This document shows positions 18,802 through 30,475 of a DNA stretch of 64,000 nt, one piece after another. Every line of letters starts with the position of its first letter. The stretch's first letter is position 1. Source of the DNA: Clavelina lepadiformis (Eukaryota > Chordata > Ascidiacea > Aplousobranchia > Clavelinidae); the NCBI RefSeq assembly GCF_947623445.1, contig NC_135246.1, positions 10,089,856 through 10,153,855 of the forward strand. The letters run 5' to 3'. The notes beneath the pieces are model-generated. The model worked only from the letters and a program-made list of their open reading frames with translations. It did not search any database and had not been told where the DNA came from. The translations under genes and the position numbers were made by a program.

Positions 18802-19655
18802 ACTAATTTCGATTACTTCGTTCTTTTAAGAAGTCATTTCCTTTTAGGAGCACAATTTTAAGCGGGAACATTTTATGTGTGACTAGGTCTCCACCAATGC
18901 GTGATATTAAAAAGACGAAAAATGTTGCAATCCAATGCGCATGTGACGTCGACGTGTGCTGGTTTGATATGGTTTTGGCGATAGCGTATTGCAGGTCCAG
19001 GCTAAGCTGTAAATTATTTAGAAGTCGCATATTTGTTTTCCGTGGATTAGTTGTTCGAAACTTTTACTCTCAAAACATGCTGTAAAGTTTAGGTGGTTGT
19101 TTTATAAATTTTAGTAAAATGATTCTGTCCAAACTAAGAATGTAGGCATTCCTAGCCTATATATCGTTGCAAGCCAAAATTGAGGAAGGCTCGTGATGTA
19201 GTTTTGCGATAGTAGCTTCTTGGTTTAATGTTCAATGGTCCCTGGTTCAATCGCGTGTCGAGGCAACTAATTTCGTTCACTTTGTTTTGTTGAGGTGTCA
19301 GTTCGCATTAGGAACACATTTTTCAGCTGGAAACACTGTGTTTATGACGATTTCGCAACCAATGCGTCATATCTACTGGATGAAAAATGTCGAAGTGCAA
19401 TGTGCATGTGACGTCGACGTGGGCTGGTTTGTTATTATTTTGTATATCTGTCAAACTGAGAATGTAGGCATTCTTAGCCTAGATCTCGTTGCAAGCGAAT
19501 ATTGATGGAGGCTCGTGAAGTGTTCTACGACAGTAGCTTCTTAGTTAAATGTACTTTGCAATAAAAAGCCAATTTTTTTGAAATTGGCTCATGATCCCTT
19601 GAACCGGATTTCAGTCAAAGTATATTTACTGGATCAAATAAAGATCGATCGCCGC

Positions 19656-19727
19656 TCCCAGATGGTCTAGTGGTCAGGATTCCTGGCTTTCACCCAGGCG
19701 GCCCGGGTTCGATTTCCGGTCTGGGAA
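19656..19727 (+). tRNA. tRNA-Glu(TTC), F11
   Basis: One T-stem change (GATTTCCGG), giving a G-T wobble. Confidence 0.92.
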
Positions 19728-19734
19728 AGTGCAT

Positions 19735-19805
19735 GCATTGATGGTTCAGTGGTAGAATTCTCGCCTGCCACGCGGGAGGCCCGGGTTCGATTCCCGGTCA
19801 ATGCA
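19735..19805 (+). tRNA. tRNA-Gly(GCC), F11
   Basis: Consensus copy. Confidence 0.95.
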
Positions 19806-20055
19806 TTTTCTTAACATTACCTGGATAACCTTTCGTGTGAGTGCCCAGAAAGTGTATTTTCGCTTTGATGACAAAAATGTTTTGAAGAATAAGGATTGTT
19901 GTTCGTTAATAGGGAGGTATATGCCGTGATAACTTAATGAGATGGATTGCTGAAAGAAAAATTCTCAATTTGCCAGAAAATTCTTCAATAAAACCAAAAT
20001 TTTAAAGTCGGAATAATGGTGAAATTAATCGTTGTTTTGGACCCCAAACAATCGA

Positions 20056-20129
20056 GGCCGATTAGCTCAGTTGGTTAGAGCGTCGTGCTAATAACGCGAA
20101 TGTCGCGGGTTCGAGCCCCGTATTGGCCA
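20056..20129 (+). tRNA. tRNA-Ile(AAT), F11
   Basis: Consensus copy. Confidence 0.95.
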
Positions 20130-20135
20130 AAGCTT

Positions 20136-20208
20136 GCCTCGATAGCTCAGTTGGGAGAGCGTTAGACTGAAGATCTAAAGGTCCCTGGTTCAATCCCGGG
20201 TCGAGGCA
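20136..20208 (+). tRNA. tRNA-Phe(GAA), F11
   Basis: Consensus copy. Confidence 0.95.
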
Positions 20209-21063
20209 ACTAATTTCGATTACTTCGTTCTTTTGAGAAGTCATTTCCTTTTAGGAACACAATTTTAAGCGGGAACATTTTATGTGTGACGAGGTCTCCA
20301 CCAATACGTGATATTAAAAAGACGAAAAATGTTGCAGTCCAATGCGCATGTGACGTCGACGTGGGCTGGTTTGATATGGTTTTGGCGATAGCGTATTGCA
20401 GGTCCAGGCTAAGCTGTAAATTATTTAGTAGTCGCATATTTGTTTTCTGTGGATTAGTTGTCCGAAACTTTTACTCTCAAAACATGCTGTAAAGTTTAGG
20501 TGGTTGTTTTATAAATTTTAGTAAAATGATTCTGTCCAAACTAAGAATGTAGGCATTCCTAGCCTATATATCGTTGCAAGCCAAAATTGAGGAAGGCTCG
20601 TGATGTAGTTTTGCGATAGTAGATTCTTGGTTTAATGTTCAATGGTCCCTGGTTCAATCGCGTGTCGAGGCAACTAATTTCGTTCACTTTGTTTTGTTGA
20701 GGTGTCAGTTCGCATTAGGAACACATTTTTCAGCTGGAAACACTGTGTTTATGACGATTTCGCAACCAATGCGTCATATCTACTGGATGAAAAATGTCGA
20801 AGTGCAATGTGCATGTGACGTCGACGTGGGCTGGTTTGTTATTATTTTGTAATTCTGTCAAACTGAGAATGTAGGCATTCTTAGCCTAGATCTCGTTGCA
20901 AGCGAATATTGATGGAAGCTCGTGAAGTGGTTCTACGACAGTAGCTTCTTAGTTAAATGTACTTTGCATTGAAAAGCCTATTTTTTAAAAATTGGCTCAT
21001 GATCCTTTGAGCCGGATTTCAGTCAAAGTATATTTACTGGATCAAATAAAGATCGATCACCGC

Positions 21064-21135
21064 TCCCAGATGGTCTAGTGGTCAGGATTCCTGGCTTTCA
21101 CCCAGGCGGCCCGGGTTCGATTCCCGGTCTGGGAA
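21064..21135 (+). tRNA. tRNA-Glu(TTC), F12
   Basis: Consensus copy; last Glu on the plus strand. Confidence 0.95.
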
Positions 21136-21142
21136 AGTGCAT

Positions 21143-21213
21143 GCATTGATGGTTCAGTGGTAGAATTCTCGCCTGCCACGCGGGAGGCCCGGGTTCGATT
21201 CCCGGTCAATGCA
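21143..21213 (+). tRNA. tRNA-Gly(GCC), F12
   Basis: Consensus copy. Confidence 0.95.
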
Positions 21214-21462
21214 TTTTCTTAACATTACCTGGATAACCTTTCGTGTGAGTGCCCAGAAAGTGTATTTTCGCTTTGATGACAAAAATGTTTTGAAGAATAA
21301 AGATTGTTGTTCGTTAATAGGGAGGTATATGCCGTGATAACTTAGAGAAATGGATTGCTGAAAGAAAAATTCTAAATTTGCCAGAAAATACTTCAATAAA
21401 ACAAAAATTTCAAAGTCGGAATAATGATGAAATTAATCGTTGTTTTGGACCCAAACAATCGA

Positions 21463-21536
21463 GGTCGATTAGCTCAGTTGGCTAGAGCGTCGTGCTAATA
21501 ACGCGAATGTCGCGGGTTCGAGCCCCGTATTGGCCA
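21463..21536 (+). tRNA. tRNA-Ile(AAT), F12, B-type
   Basis: Same two changes as F4. Confidence 0.9.
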
Positions 21537-21542
21537 AAGCTT

Positions 21543-21615
21543 GCCTCGATGGCTCAGTTGGGAGAGCGTTAGACTGAAGATCTAAAGGTCCCTGGTTCAA
21601 TCCCGGGTCGAGGCA
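21543..21615 (+). tRNA. tRNA-Phe(GAA), F12, B-type
   Basis: A9 to G as in F4. Confidence 0.9.
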
Positions 21616-22458
21616 ACTAATTTCGATTACTTCGTTCTTTTGAGAAGTCATTTCCTTTTAGGAGCACAATTTTAAGCGGGAACATTTTATGTGTGACTAG
21701 GTCCCCACCAATGCGTGATATTAAAAAGACGAAAAATGTTGCAGTCCAATGCGCATGTGACGTCGACGTGGGCTGGTTTGATATGGTTTTGGCCATAGCG
21801 TATTGCAGGTCCAGGCTAAGCTGTAAATTATTTAGAAGTCGCATATATGTTTTCCGTGGATTAGTTGTCCGAAACTTTTACTCTCAAAACATGCTGTAAA
21901 GCTTAGGTGGTTGTTTTATAAATTTTAGTAAAATGATTCTGTCCAAACTAAGAATGTAGGCATTCCTAGCCTATATATCGTTGCAAGCCAAAATTGAGGA
22001 AGGCTCGTGATGTAGTTTTGCGATAGTAGCTTCTTGGTTTAATGTTTAATGGTCCCTGGTTCAATCGCGTGTCGAGGCAACTAATTTCGTTCACTTTGTT
22101 TTGTTGGGGTGTCAGTTCGCATTAGGAACACATTTTTCAGCTGGAAACACTGTGTTTATGACGATTTCGCAACCAATGCGTCATATCTACTGGATGAAAA
22201 ATGTCGAAGTGCAATGTGCATGTGACGTCGACGTGGGCTGGTTGGTTATTATTTTGTAATTCTGTCAAACTGAGAATGTAGGCATTCTTAGCCTAGATCT
22301 CGTTGCAAGCGAATATTGATGGAGGCTCGTGAAGTGGTTCTACGACAGTAGCTTTTTGGTTAAATGTACTTTCCATTGAAAAGCCTATTTTTTAAAAATT
22401 GGGTCATGATCCCTTGAGCCGGATTTCAGTCAAAGTATATTTACTGGATCAAATAAAG

Positions 22459-22478
22459 CTAGTATCATAATGCTTTGC
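22459..22478. other. Array inversion junction with filler
   Basis: Forward spacer B stops at GGATCAAATAAAG, about 14 bp before a tRNA-Glu would start. Then come about 20 bp matching neither arm (ctagtatcataatgctttgc), then tRNA-Phe on the opposite strand, cut inside its T arm. Short filler at an inverted join is typical of end joining. A mis-assembly in repeats cannot be excluded. Confidence 0.8.
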
Positions 22479-22535
22479 TGAACCAGGGACCTTAAGATCT
22501 TCAGTCTAACGCTCTCCCAACTGAGCTATCGAGGC
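22479..22535 (-). pseudogene. Truncated tRNA-Phe at the inversion junction, R1
   Basis: About 57 nt from the 5' end to the start of the T loop. The 3' T stem and acceptor strand are missing, replaced by junction filler. Confidence 0.9.
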
Positions 22536-22541
22536 AAGCTT

Positions 22542-22615
22542 TGGCCAATACGGGGCTCGAACCCGCGACATTCGCGTTATTAGCACGACGCTCTAACCAA
22601 CTGAGCTAATCGCCC
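22542..22615 (-). tRNA. tRNA-Ile(AAT), R1, variant
   Basis: C3 to G (GGGCGAT), so one acceptor pair is lost. Confidence 0.8.
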
Positions 22616-22865
22616 TCGATTGTTTGGGTTCTAAAACAACGATTAATTTAACCATTATTCCGACTTTGAAATTTTTGTTTTATTGAAGAATTTTCTGGCA
22701 AATTCAGAATTTTTCTTTCAGCAATCCATTTCTCTAAGTTATCACGGCATATACCTCCCTATTAACGAACAACAATCCTTATTCTTCAAAACATTTTTGT
22801 CATCAAAGCGAAAATACACTTTCTGGGCACTCACACGAAAGGTTATCCAGGTAATGTTAAGAAAA

Positions 22866-22936
22866 TGCATTGACCGGGAATCGAACCCGGGCCTCCCGCG
22901 TGGCAGGCGAGAATTCTACCACTGAACCATCAATGC
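22866..22936 (-). tRNA. tRNA-Gly(GCC), R1
   Basis: Consensus copy. Confidence 0.95.
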
Positions 22937-22943
22937 ATGCACT

Positions 22944-23015
22944 TTCCCAGACCGGGAATCGAACCCGGGCCGCCTGGGTTAAAGCCAGAAATCCTGACCA
23001 CTTGACCATCTGGGA
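22944..23015 (-). tRNA. tRNA-Glu-like with anticodon TTA (ochre-suppressor type), R1
   Basis: Same sequence as 16842-16913, including the UUA anticodon and GTCAAGTGG D arm, so the change predates the inverted duplication. Confidence 0.85.
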
Positions 23016-23871
23016 GCGGCGATCGATCTTTATTTGATCCAGTAAATATACTTTGACTGAAATCCGGCTCAAGGGATCATGAGCCAATTTTAAAAAAATA
23101 GGCTTTTCAATGCAAAGTACATTTAACTAAGAAGCTACTGTCGTAGAACCAATTCACGAGCCTCCATCAATATTCGCTTGCAACGAGATCTAGGCTAAGA
23201 ATGCCTACATTCTCAGTTTGACAGAATTACAAAATAATAACAAACCAGCCCACGTCGACGTCACATGCACATTGCACTTCGAAATTTTTCATCCAGTAGA
23301 TATGACGCATTGGTTGCGAAATCGTCATAAACACAGTGTTTCCAGCTGAAAAAATGTGTTCCTAATGCGAACTGACACCTCAACAAAACAAAGTAAACGA
23401 AATTAGTTGCCTCGACACGCGATTGAACCAGGGACCATTGAACATTAAACCAAGAAGCTACTATCGCAAAACTACATCACGAGCCTTCCTCAATTTTGGC
23501 TTGCAACGATATATAGGCTAGGAATGCCTACATTCTTAGTTTGGACAGAATCATTTTACTAAAATTTATAAAACAACCACCTAAACTTTACAGCATGTTT
23601 TGAGAGTAAAAGTTTCGGACAACTAATCCACGGAAAACAAATATGCGACTTCTAAATAATTTACAGCTTAGCCTGGACCTGCAATCCGCTATCGCCAAAA
23701 CCATATCAAACCAGCCCACGTCGACGTCACATGCGCATTGGACTGCAACATTTTTCGTCTTTTTAATATCACGCATTGGTTGAGACCTCGTCACACATAA
23801 AATGTTCCCGCTTAAAATTGTGTTCCTAAAAGGAAATGACTTCTCAAAAGAACGAAGTAATCGAAATTAGT

Positions 23872-23944
23872 TGCCTCGACCCGGGATTGAACCAGGGACC
23901 TTTAGATCTTCAGTCTAACGCTCTCCCAACTGAGCTAATCGGCC
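23872..23944 (-). pseudogene. tRNA-Ile/Phe hybrid, R2
   Basis: Inverted twin of the hybrid at 15913-15985, with the same join and the same acceptor mismatch. Confidence 0.9.
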
Positions 23945-24194
23945 ACGATTGTTTGGGGTCCAAAACAACGATTAATTTCACCATTATTCCGACTTTGAAA
24001 TTTTTGTTTTATTGAAGAATTTTCTAGCAAATTGAGAATTTTTCTTTCAGCAATCCATTTCTCTAAGTTATCACGGCATATACCTCCCTATTAACGAACA
24101 ACAATCCTTATTCTTCAAAACATTTTTGTCATCAAAGCGAAAATACACTTTCTGGGCACTCACACGAAAGGTTATCCAGGTAATGTTAAGAAAA

Positions 24195-24265
24195 TGCATT
24201 GACCGGGAATCGAACGCGGGAATCCCGCGTGGCAGGCGAGAATTCTACCACTGAACCATCAATGC
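24195..24265 (-). tRNA. tRNA-Gly(GCC), R2, variant
   Basis: Variable region and T stem altered (GCGGGATTCCCGCG for GCGGGAGGCCCGGG), breaking one T-stem pair. Same variant in R5 and R7. Confidence 0.7.
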
Positions 24266-24272
24266 ATGCACT

Positions 24273-24344
24273 TTCCTAGACCGGGAATCGAACCCGGGCC
24301 CCCTGGGTGAAAGCCAGAAATCCTGACCACTAGACCATCTGGGA
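24273..24344 (-). tRNA. tRNA-Glu(TTC), R2, variant
   Basis: Acceptor change (TCTAGGAA end) breaks one pair, with further changes at the anticodon stem and after it. Confidence 0.7.
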
Positions 24345-24790
24345 GCGGCGATCGATCTTTATTTGATCCAGTAAATATACTTTGACTGAAATCCGGCTCA
24401 AGGGATCATGACCCAATTTTAAAAAAATAGGCTTTTCAATGCAAAGTACATTTAACTTAGAAGCTACTGTCGTAGAACCACTTCACGAGCCTCCATCAAT
24501 ATTCGCTTGCAACGAGATCTAGGCTAAGAATGCCTACATTCTCAGTTTGACAGGTCCAAAACAACGATTAATTTCACCATTATTCCGACTTTGAAATTTT
24601 TGTTTTATTGAAGAATTTTCTGGCAAATTGAGAATTTTTCTTTCAGCAATCCATTTCTCTAAGTTATCACGGCATATACCTCCCTATTAACGAACAACAA
24701 TCCTTATTCTTCAAAACATTTTTGTCATCAAAGCGAAAATACACTTTCTGGGCACTCACACGAAAGGTTATCCAGGTAATGTTAAGAAAA

Positions 24791-24861
24791 TGCATTGACC
24801 GGGAATCGAACCCGGGCCTCCCGCGTGGCAGGCGAGAATTCTACCACTGAACCATCAATGC
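24791..24861 (-). tRNA. tRNA-Gly(GCC), R3 (short unit)
   Basis: Consensus copy. Confidence 0.95.
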
Positions 24862-24868
24862 ATGCACT

Positions 24869-24940
24869 TTCCCAGACCGGGAATCGAACCCGGGCCGCCT
24901 GGGTGAAAGCCAGAAATCCTGACCACTTGACCATCTGGGA
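24869..24940 (-). tRNA. tRNA-Glu(TTC), R3 (short unit), variant
   Basis: Shares GTCAAGTGG and the TCTGG stem with the Glu(UUA) genes but keeps anticodon UUC, so it looks like their parental form. Confidence 0.85.
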
Positions 24941-25383
24941 GCGGCCGATCTTTATTTGATCCAGTAAATATACTTTGACTGAAATCCGGCTCAAGGGATC
25001 ATGAGCCAATTTTTAAAAAATAGGCTTTTCAATGCAAAGTACATTTAACTAAGAAGCTACTGTCGTAGAACCACTTCACGAGCCTCCATCAATATTCGCT
25101 TGCAACGAGATCTAGGCTAAGAATGCCTAAATTCTCAGTTTGACAGGTCCAAAACAACGATTAATTTCACCAGTATTCCGACTTTGAAATTTTTGTTTTA
25201 TTGAAGAATTTTCTGGCAAATTGAGAATTTTTCTTTCAGCAATCCATTTCTCTAAGTTATCACGGCATATACCTCCCTATTAACGAACAACAATCCTTAT
25301 TCTTCAAAACATTTTTGTCATCAAAGCGAAAATACACTTTCTGGGCACTCACACGAAAGGTTATCCAGGTAATGTTAAGAAAA

Positions 25384-25454
25384 TGCATTGACCGGGAATC
25401 GAACCCGGGCCTCCCGCGTGGCAGGCGACAATTCTACCACTGAAAAATCAATGC
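25384..25454 (-). pseudogene. Damaged tRNA-Gly, R4 (short unit)
   Basis: D-arm start changed from GATGGTTCAG to GATTTTTCAG, which destroys the A box core and D stem. One more change in the anticodon arm. Confidence 0.7.
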
Positions 25455-25461
25455 ATGCACT

Positions 25462-25533
25462 TTCCCAGACCGGCAATCGAACTCGGGCCGCCTGGGTGAA
25501 AGCCAGGAATCCTGACCACTAGACCATCTGGGA
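25462..25533 (-). tRNA. tRNA-Glu(TTC), R4 (short unit), variant
   Basis: Two T-arm changes (GAGTTCGATTGCC) break T-stem pairs and lie in or next to the B box. Probably weak. Confidence 0.65.
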
Positions 25534-26388
25534 GCGGCGATCGATCTTTATTTATCCAGTAAATATACTTTGACTGAAATCCGGCTCAAGGGATCATGAC
25601 CCAATTTTTAAAAAATAGGCTTTTCAATGCAAAGTACATTTAACTAAGAAGCTACTGTCGTAGAACCACTTCACGAGCCTCCATCAATATTCGCTTGCAA
25701 CGAGATCTAGGCTAAGAATGCCTACATTCTCAGTTTGACAGAATTACAAAATAATAACAAACCAGCCCACGTCGACGTCACATGCACATTGCACTTCGAC
25801 ATTTTTCATCCTGTAGATATGACGCATTGGTTGCGAAATCGTCATAAACACAGTGTTTCCAGCTGAAAAAATATGTTCCTAATGCGAACTGACACCTCAA
25901 CAAAACAAAGTGAACGAAATTAGTTGCCTCGACACGCGATTGAACCAGGGACCATTGAACATTAAACCAAGAAGCTACTATCGCAAAACTACATCACGAG
26001 CCTTCCTCAATTTTGGCTTGCAACGATATATAGGCTAGGAATGCCTACATTCTTAGTTTGGACAGAATCATTTTACTAAAATTTATAAAACAACCACCTA
26101 AACTTTACAGCATGTTTTGAGAGTAAAAGTTTCGGACAACTAATCCACGGAAAACAAATATGCGACTTCTAAATAATTTACAGCTTAGCCTGGACCTGCA
26201 ATACGCTATCGCCAAAACCATATCAAACCAGCCCACGTCGACGTCACATGCGCATTGGACTGCAACATTTTTCGTCTTTTTAATATCACGCATTGTTGGA
26301 GACCTCGTCACACATAAAATGTTCCCGCTTAAAATTGTGTTCCTAAAAGGAAATGACTTCTCAAAAGAACGAAGTAATCGAAATTAGT

Positions 26389-26461
26389 TGCCTCGACCCG
26401 GGATTGAACCAGGGACCTTTAGATCTTCAGTCTAACGCTCTCCCAACTGAGCTATCGAGGC
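26389..26461 (-). tRNA. tRNA-Phe(GAA), R5
   Basis: Consensus copy. Confidence 0.95.
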
Positions 26462-26467
26462 AAGCTT

Positions 26468-26541
26468 TGGCCAATACGGGGCTCGAACCCGCGACATTCG
26501 CGTTATTAGCACGACGCTCTAACCAACTGAGCTAATCGGCC
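26468..26541 (-). tRNA. tRNA-Ile(AAT), R5
   Basis: Consensus copy. Confidence 0.95.
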
Positions 26542-26791
26542 TCGATTGTTTGGGGTCCAAAACAACGATTAATTTCACCATTATTCCGACTTTGAAATTT
26601 TTGTTTTATTGAAGAATTTTCTAGCAAATTCAGAATTTTTCTTTCAGCAATCCATTTCTCTAAGTTATCACGGCATATACCTCCCTATTAACGAACAACA
26701 ATCCTTATTCTTCAAAACATTTTTGTCATCAAAGCGAAAATACACTTTCTGGGCACTCACACGAAAGGTTATCCAGGTAATGTTAAGAAAA

Positions 26792-26862
26792 TGCATTGAC
26801 CGGGAATCGAACGCGGGAATCCCGCGTGGCAGGCGAGAATTCCACCACTGAACCATCAATGC
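26792..26862 (-). tRNA. tRNA-Gly(GCC), R5, variant
   Basis: T-stem variant as in R2, plus GGTGGAATTC in the D arm. Confidence 0.65.
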
Positions 26863-26869
26863 ATGCACT

Positions 26870-26941
26870 TTCCTAGACCGGGAATCGAACCCGGGCCGCC
26901 TGGGTGAAAGCCAGAAATCCTGACCACTAGACCATCTGGGA
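26870..26941 (-). tRNA. tRNA-Glu(TTC), R5, variant
   Basis: Acceptor TCTAGGAA mismatch and TCTGG anticodon stem. Confidence 0.7.
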
Positions 26942-27387
26942 GCGGCGATCGATCTTTATTTGATCCAGTAAATATACTTTGACTGAAATCCGGTTCAAGG
27001 GATCATGAGCCAATTTTTAAAAAATAGGCTTTTCAATGCAAAGTACATTTAACTAAGAAGCTACTGTCGTAGAACCACTTCACGAGCCTCCATCAATATT
27101 TGCTTGCAACGAGATCTAGGCTAAGAATGCCTAAATTTTCAGTTTGACAGGTCCAAAACAACGATTAATTTCACCAGTATTCCGACTTTGAAATTTTTGT
27201 TTTATTGAAGAATTTTCTGGCAAATTGAGAATTTTTCTTTCATCAATCCATTTCTCTAAGTTATCACGGCATATACCTCCCTATTAACGAACAACAATCC
27301 TTATTCTTCAAAACATTTTTGTCATCAAAGCGAAAATACACTTTCTGGGCACTCACACGAAAGGTTATCCAGGTAATGTTAAGAAAA

Positions 27388-27458
27388 TGCATTGACCGGG
27401 AATCGAACCCGGGCCTCCCGCGTGGCAGGCGAGAATTCTACCACTGAACAATCAATGC
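27388..27458 (-). tRNA. tRNA-Gly(GCC), R6 (short unit), variant
   Basis: One D-arm G to T (GATTGTTCAG). Confidence 0.75.
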
Positions 27459-27465
27459 ATGCACT

Positions 27466-27537
27466 TTCCCAGACCGGCAATCGAACTCCGGCCGCCTGGG
27501 TGAAAGCCAGGAATCCTGACCACTAGACCATCTGGGA
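27466..27537 (-). tRNA. tRNA-Glu(TTC), R6 (short unit), variant
   Basis: T-arm changes related to those in R4 (GGAGTTCGATTGCC). Confidence 0.65.
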
Positions 27538-28392
27538 GCGGCGATCGATCTTTATTTATCCAGTAAATATACTTTGACTGAAATCCGGCTCAAGGGATCA
27601 TGACCCAATTTTTAAAAAATAGGCTTTTCAATGCAAAGTACATTTAACTAAGAAGCTACTGTCGTAGAACCACTTCACGAGCCTCCATCAATATTCGCTT
27701 GCAACGAGATCTAGGCTAAGAATGCCTACATTCTCAGTTTGACAGAATTACAAAATAATAACAAACCAGCCCACGTCGACGTCACATGCACATTGCACTT
27801 CGACATTTTTCATCCTGTAGATATGACGCATTGGTTGCGAAATCGTCATAAACACAGTGTTTCCAGCTGAAAAAATATGTTCCTAATGCGAACTGACACC
27901 TCAACAAAACAAAGTGAACGAAATTAGTTGCCTCGACACGCGATTGAACCAGGGACCATTGAACATTAAACCAAGAAGCTACTATCGCAAAACTACATCA
28001 CGAGCCTTCCTCAATTTTGGCTTGCAACGATATATAGGCTAGGAATGCCTACATTCTTAGTTTGGACAGAATCATTTTACTAAAATTTATAAAACAACCA
28101 CCTAAACTTTACAGCATGTTTTGAGAGTAAAAGTTTCGGACAACTAATCCACGGAAAACAAATATGCGACTTCTAAATAATTTACAGCTTAGCCTGGACC
28201 TGCAATACGCTATCGCCAAAACCATATCAAACCAGCCCACGTCGACGTCACATGCGCATTGGACTGCAACATTTTTCGTCTTTTTAATATCACGCATTGT
28301 TGGAGACCTCGTCACACATAAAATGTTCCCGCTTAAAATTGTGTTCCTAAAAGGAAATGACTTCTCAAAAGAACGAAGTAATCGAAATTAGT

Positions 28393-28465
28393 TGCCTCGA
28401 CCCGGGAATGAACCAGGGACCTTTAGATCTTCAGTCTAACGCTCTCCCAACTGAGCTATCGAGGC
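28393..28465 (-). tRNA. tRNA-Phe(GAA), R7, variant
   Basis: One T-loop change (TTCATTC for TTCAATC). Confidence 0.85.
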
Positions 28466-28471
28466 AAGCTT

Positions 28472-28545
28472 TGGCCAATACGGGGCTCGAACCCGCGACA
28501 TTCGCGTTATTAGCACGACGCTCTAACCAACTGAGCTAATCGGCC
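28472..28545 (-). tRNA. tRNA-Ile(AAT), R7
   Basis: Consensus copy. Confidence 0.95.
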
Positions 28546-28795
28546 TCGATTGTTTGGGGTCCAAAACAACGATTAATTTCATCATTATTCCGACTTTGAA
28601 ATTTTGGTTTTATTGAAGAATTTTCTAGCAAATTCAGAATTTTTCTTTCAGCAATCCATTTCTCTAAGTTATCACGGCATATACCTCCCTATTAACGAAC
28701 AACAATCCTTATTCTTCAAAACATTTTTGTCATCAAAGCGAAAATACACTTTCTGGGCACTCACACGAAAGGTTATCCAGGTAATGTTAAGAAAA

Positions 28796-28866
28796 TGCAT
28801 TGACCGGGAATCGAACGCGGGAATCCCGCGTGGCAGGCGAGAATTCCACCACTGAACCATCAATGC
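28796..28866 (-). tRNA. tRNA-Gly(GCC), R7, variant
   Basis: Same changes as R5. Confidence 0.65.
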
Positions 28867-28873
28867 ATGCACT

Positions 28874-28945
28874 TTCCTAGACCGGAAATCGAACCCGGGC
28901 CGCCTGGGTGAAAGCCAGAAATCCTGACCACTAGACCATCTGGGA
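28874..28945 (-). tRNA. tRNA-Glu(TTC), R7, variant
   Basis: R5 changes plus GATTTCCGG in the T arm. Confidence 0.7.
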
Positions 28946-29391
28946 GCGGCGATCGATCTTTATTTGATCCAGTAAATATACTTTGACTGAAATCCGGTTC
29001 AAGGGATCATGAGCCAATTTTTAAAAAATAGGCTTTTCAATGCAAAGTACATTTAACTAAGAAGCTACTGTCGTAGAACCACTTCACGAGCCTCCATCAA
29101 TATTCGCTTGCAACGAGATCTAGGCTAAGAATGCCTAAATTTTCAGTTTGACAGGTCCAAAACAACGATTAATTTCACCAGTATTCCGACTTTGAAATTT
29201 TTGTTTTATTGAAGAATTTTCTGGCAAATTGAGAATTTTTCTTTCATCAATCCATTTCTCTAAGTTATCACGGCATATACCTCCCTATTAACGAACAACA
29301 ATCCTTATTCTTCAAAACATTTTTGTCATCAAAGCGAAAATACACTTTCTGGGCACTCACACGAAAGGTTATCCAGGTAATGTTAAGAAAA

Positions 29392-29462
29392 TGCATTGAC
29401 CGGGAATCGAACCCGGGCCTCCCGCGTGGCAGGCGAGAATTCTACCACTGAACCATCAATGC
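29392..29462 (-). tRNA. tRNA-Gly(GCC), R8 (short unit)
   Basis: Consensus copy. Confidence 0.95.
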
Positions 29463-29469
29463 ATGCACT

Positions 29470-29541
29470 TTCCCAGACCGGGAATCGAACCCGGGCCGCC
29501 TGGGTGAAAGCCAGGAATCCTGACCACTAGACCATCTGGGA
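29470..29541 (-). tRNA. tRNA-Glu(TTC), R8 (short unit)
   Basis: Consensus copy. Confidence 0.95.
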
Positions 29542-30396
29542 GCGGCGATTGATCTTTATTTGATCCAGTAAATATACTTTGACTGAAATCCGGCTCAAGG
29601 GATCATGATCCAATTTTAAAAAAATAGGCTTTTCAATGCAAGTACATTTAACTAAGAAGCTACTGTCGTAGAACCACTTCACGAGCCTCCATCAATATTC
29701 GCTTGCAACGAGATCTAGGCTAAGGATGCCTACATTCTCAGTTTGACAGATATACAAAATAATAACAAACCAGCCCACGTCGACGTCACATGCACATTGC
29801 ACTTCGAAATTTTTCATCCAGTAGATATGACGCATTGGTTGCGAAATCGTCATAAACACAGTGTTTCCAGCTAAAAAAATATGTTCCTAATGCGAACTGA
29901 CACCTCAACAAAACAAAGTGAACGAAATTAGTTGCCTCGACACGCGATTGAACCAGGGACCATTGAACATTAAACCAAGAAGCTACTATCGCAAAACTAC
30001 ATCACGAGCCTTCCTCAATTTTGGCTTGCAACGATATATAGGCTAGGAATGCCTACATTCTTAGTTTGGACAGAATCATTTTACTAAAATTTATAAAACA
30101 ACCACCTAAACTTTACAGCATGTTTTGAGAGTAAAAGTTTCGGACAACTAATCCACGGAAAACAAATATGCGACTTCTAAATAATTTACAGCTTAGCCTG
30201 GACCTGCAATACGCTATCGCCAAAACCATATCAAACCAGCCCACGTCGACGTCACATGCGCATTGGACTGCAACATTTTTCGTCTTTTTAATATCACGCA
30301 TTGGTGGAGACCTCGTCACACATAAAATGTTCCCGCTTAAAATTGTGTTCCTAAAAGGAAATGACTTCTCAAAAGAACGAAGTAATCGAAATTAGT

Positions 30397-30469
30397 TGCC
30401 TCGACCCGGGATTGAACCAGGGTCCTTTAGATCTTCAGTCTAACGCTCTCCCAACTGAGCTATCGAGGC
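30397..30469 (-). tRNA. tRNA-Phe(GAA), R9
   Basis: One variable-loop change (AGGACCC). Confidence 0.9.
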
Positions 30470-30475
30470 AAGCTT

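Larger units (their letters stand above)
3133..22458 (+). repeat. Tandem tRNA array, forward arm (units F1-F12)
   Basis: Twelve units of about 1.41 kb, each Glu-Gly-Ile-Phe on the plus strand, followed by spacer A, a tRNA-Phe 3' remnant and spacer B. The Glu genes start at 3162, 4570, 8477, 9885, 11291, 12699, 14105, 15513, 16842, 18250, 19656 and 21064. The 4570-8477 gap is long because it holds an extra spacer A and an LTR element. F8 is short by about 80 bp because Ile and Phe are fused. Spacers hold no protein gene. The short reading frames in them recur on both strands only because the sequence is repeated. Confidence 0.95.
22736..24222 (-). repeat. Inverted duplication, right arm
   Basis: Reverse-complement counterpart of about 15635-17121. 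It carries the same hybrid tRNA and Glu(UUA). Similarity stops inside R2 Gly on one side and before the R1 Ile gene on the other. Confidence 0.85.
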
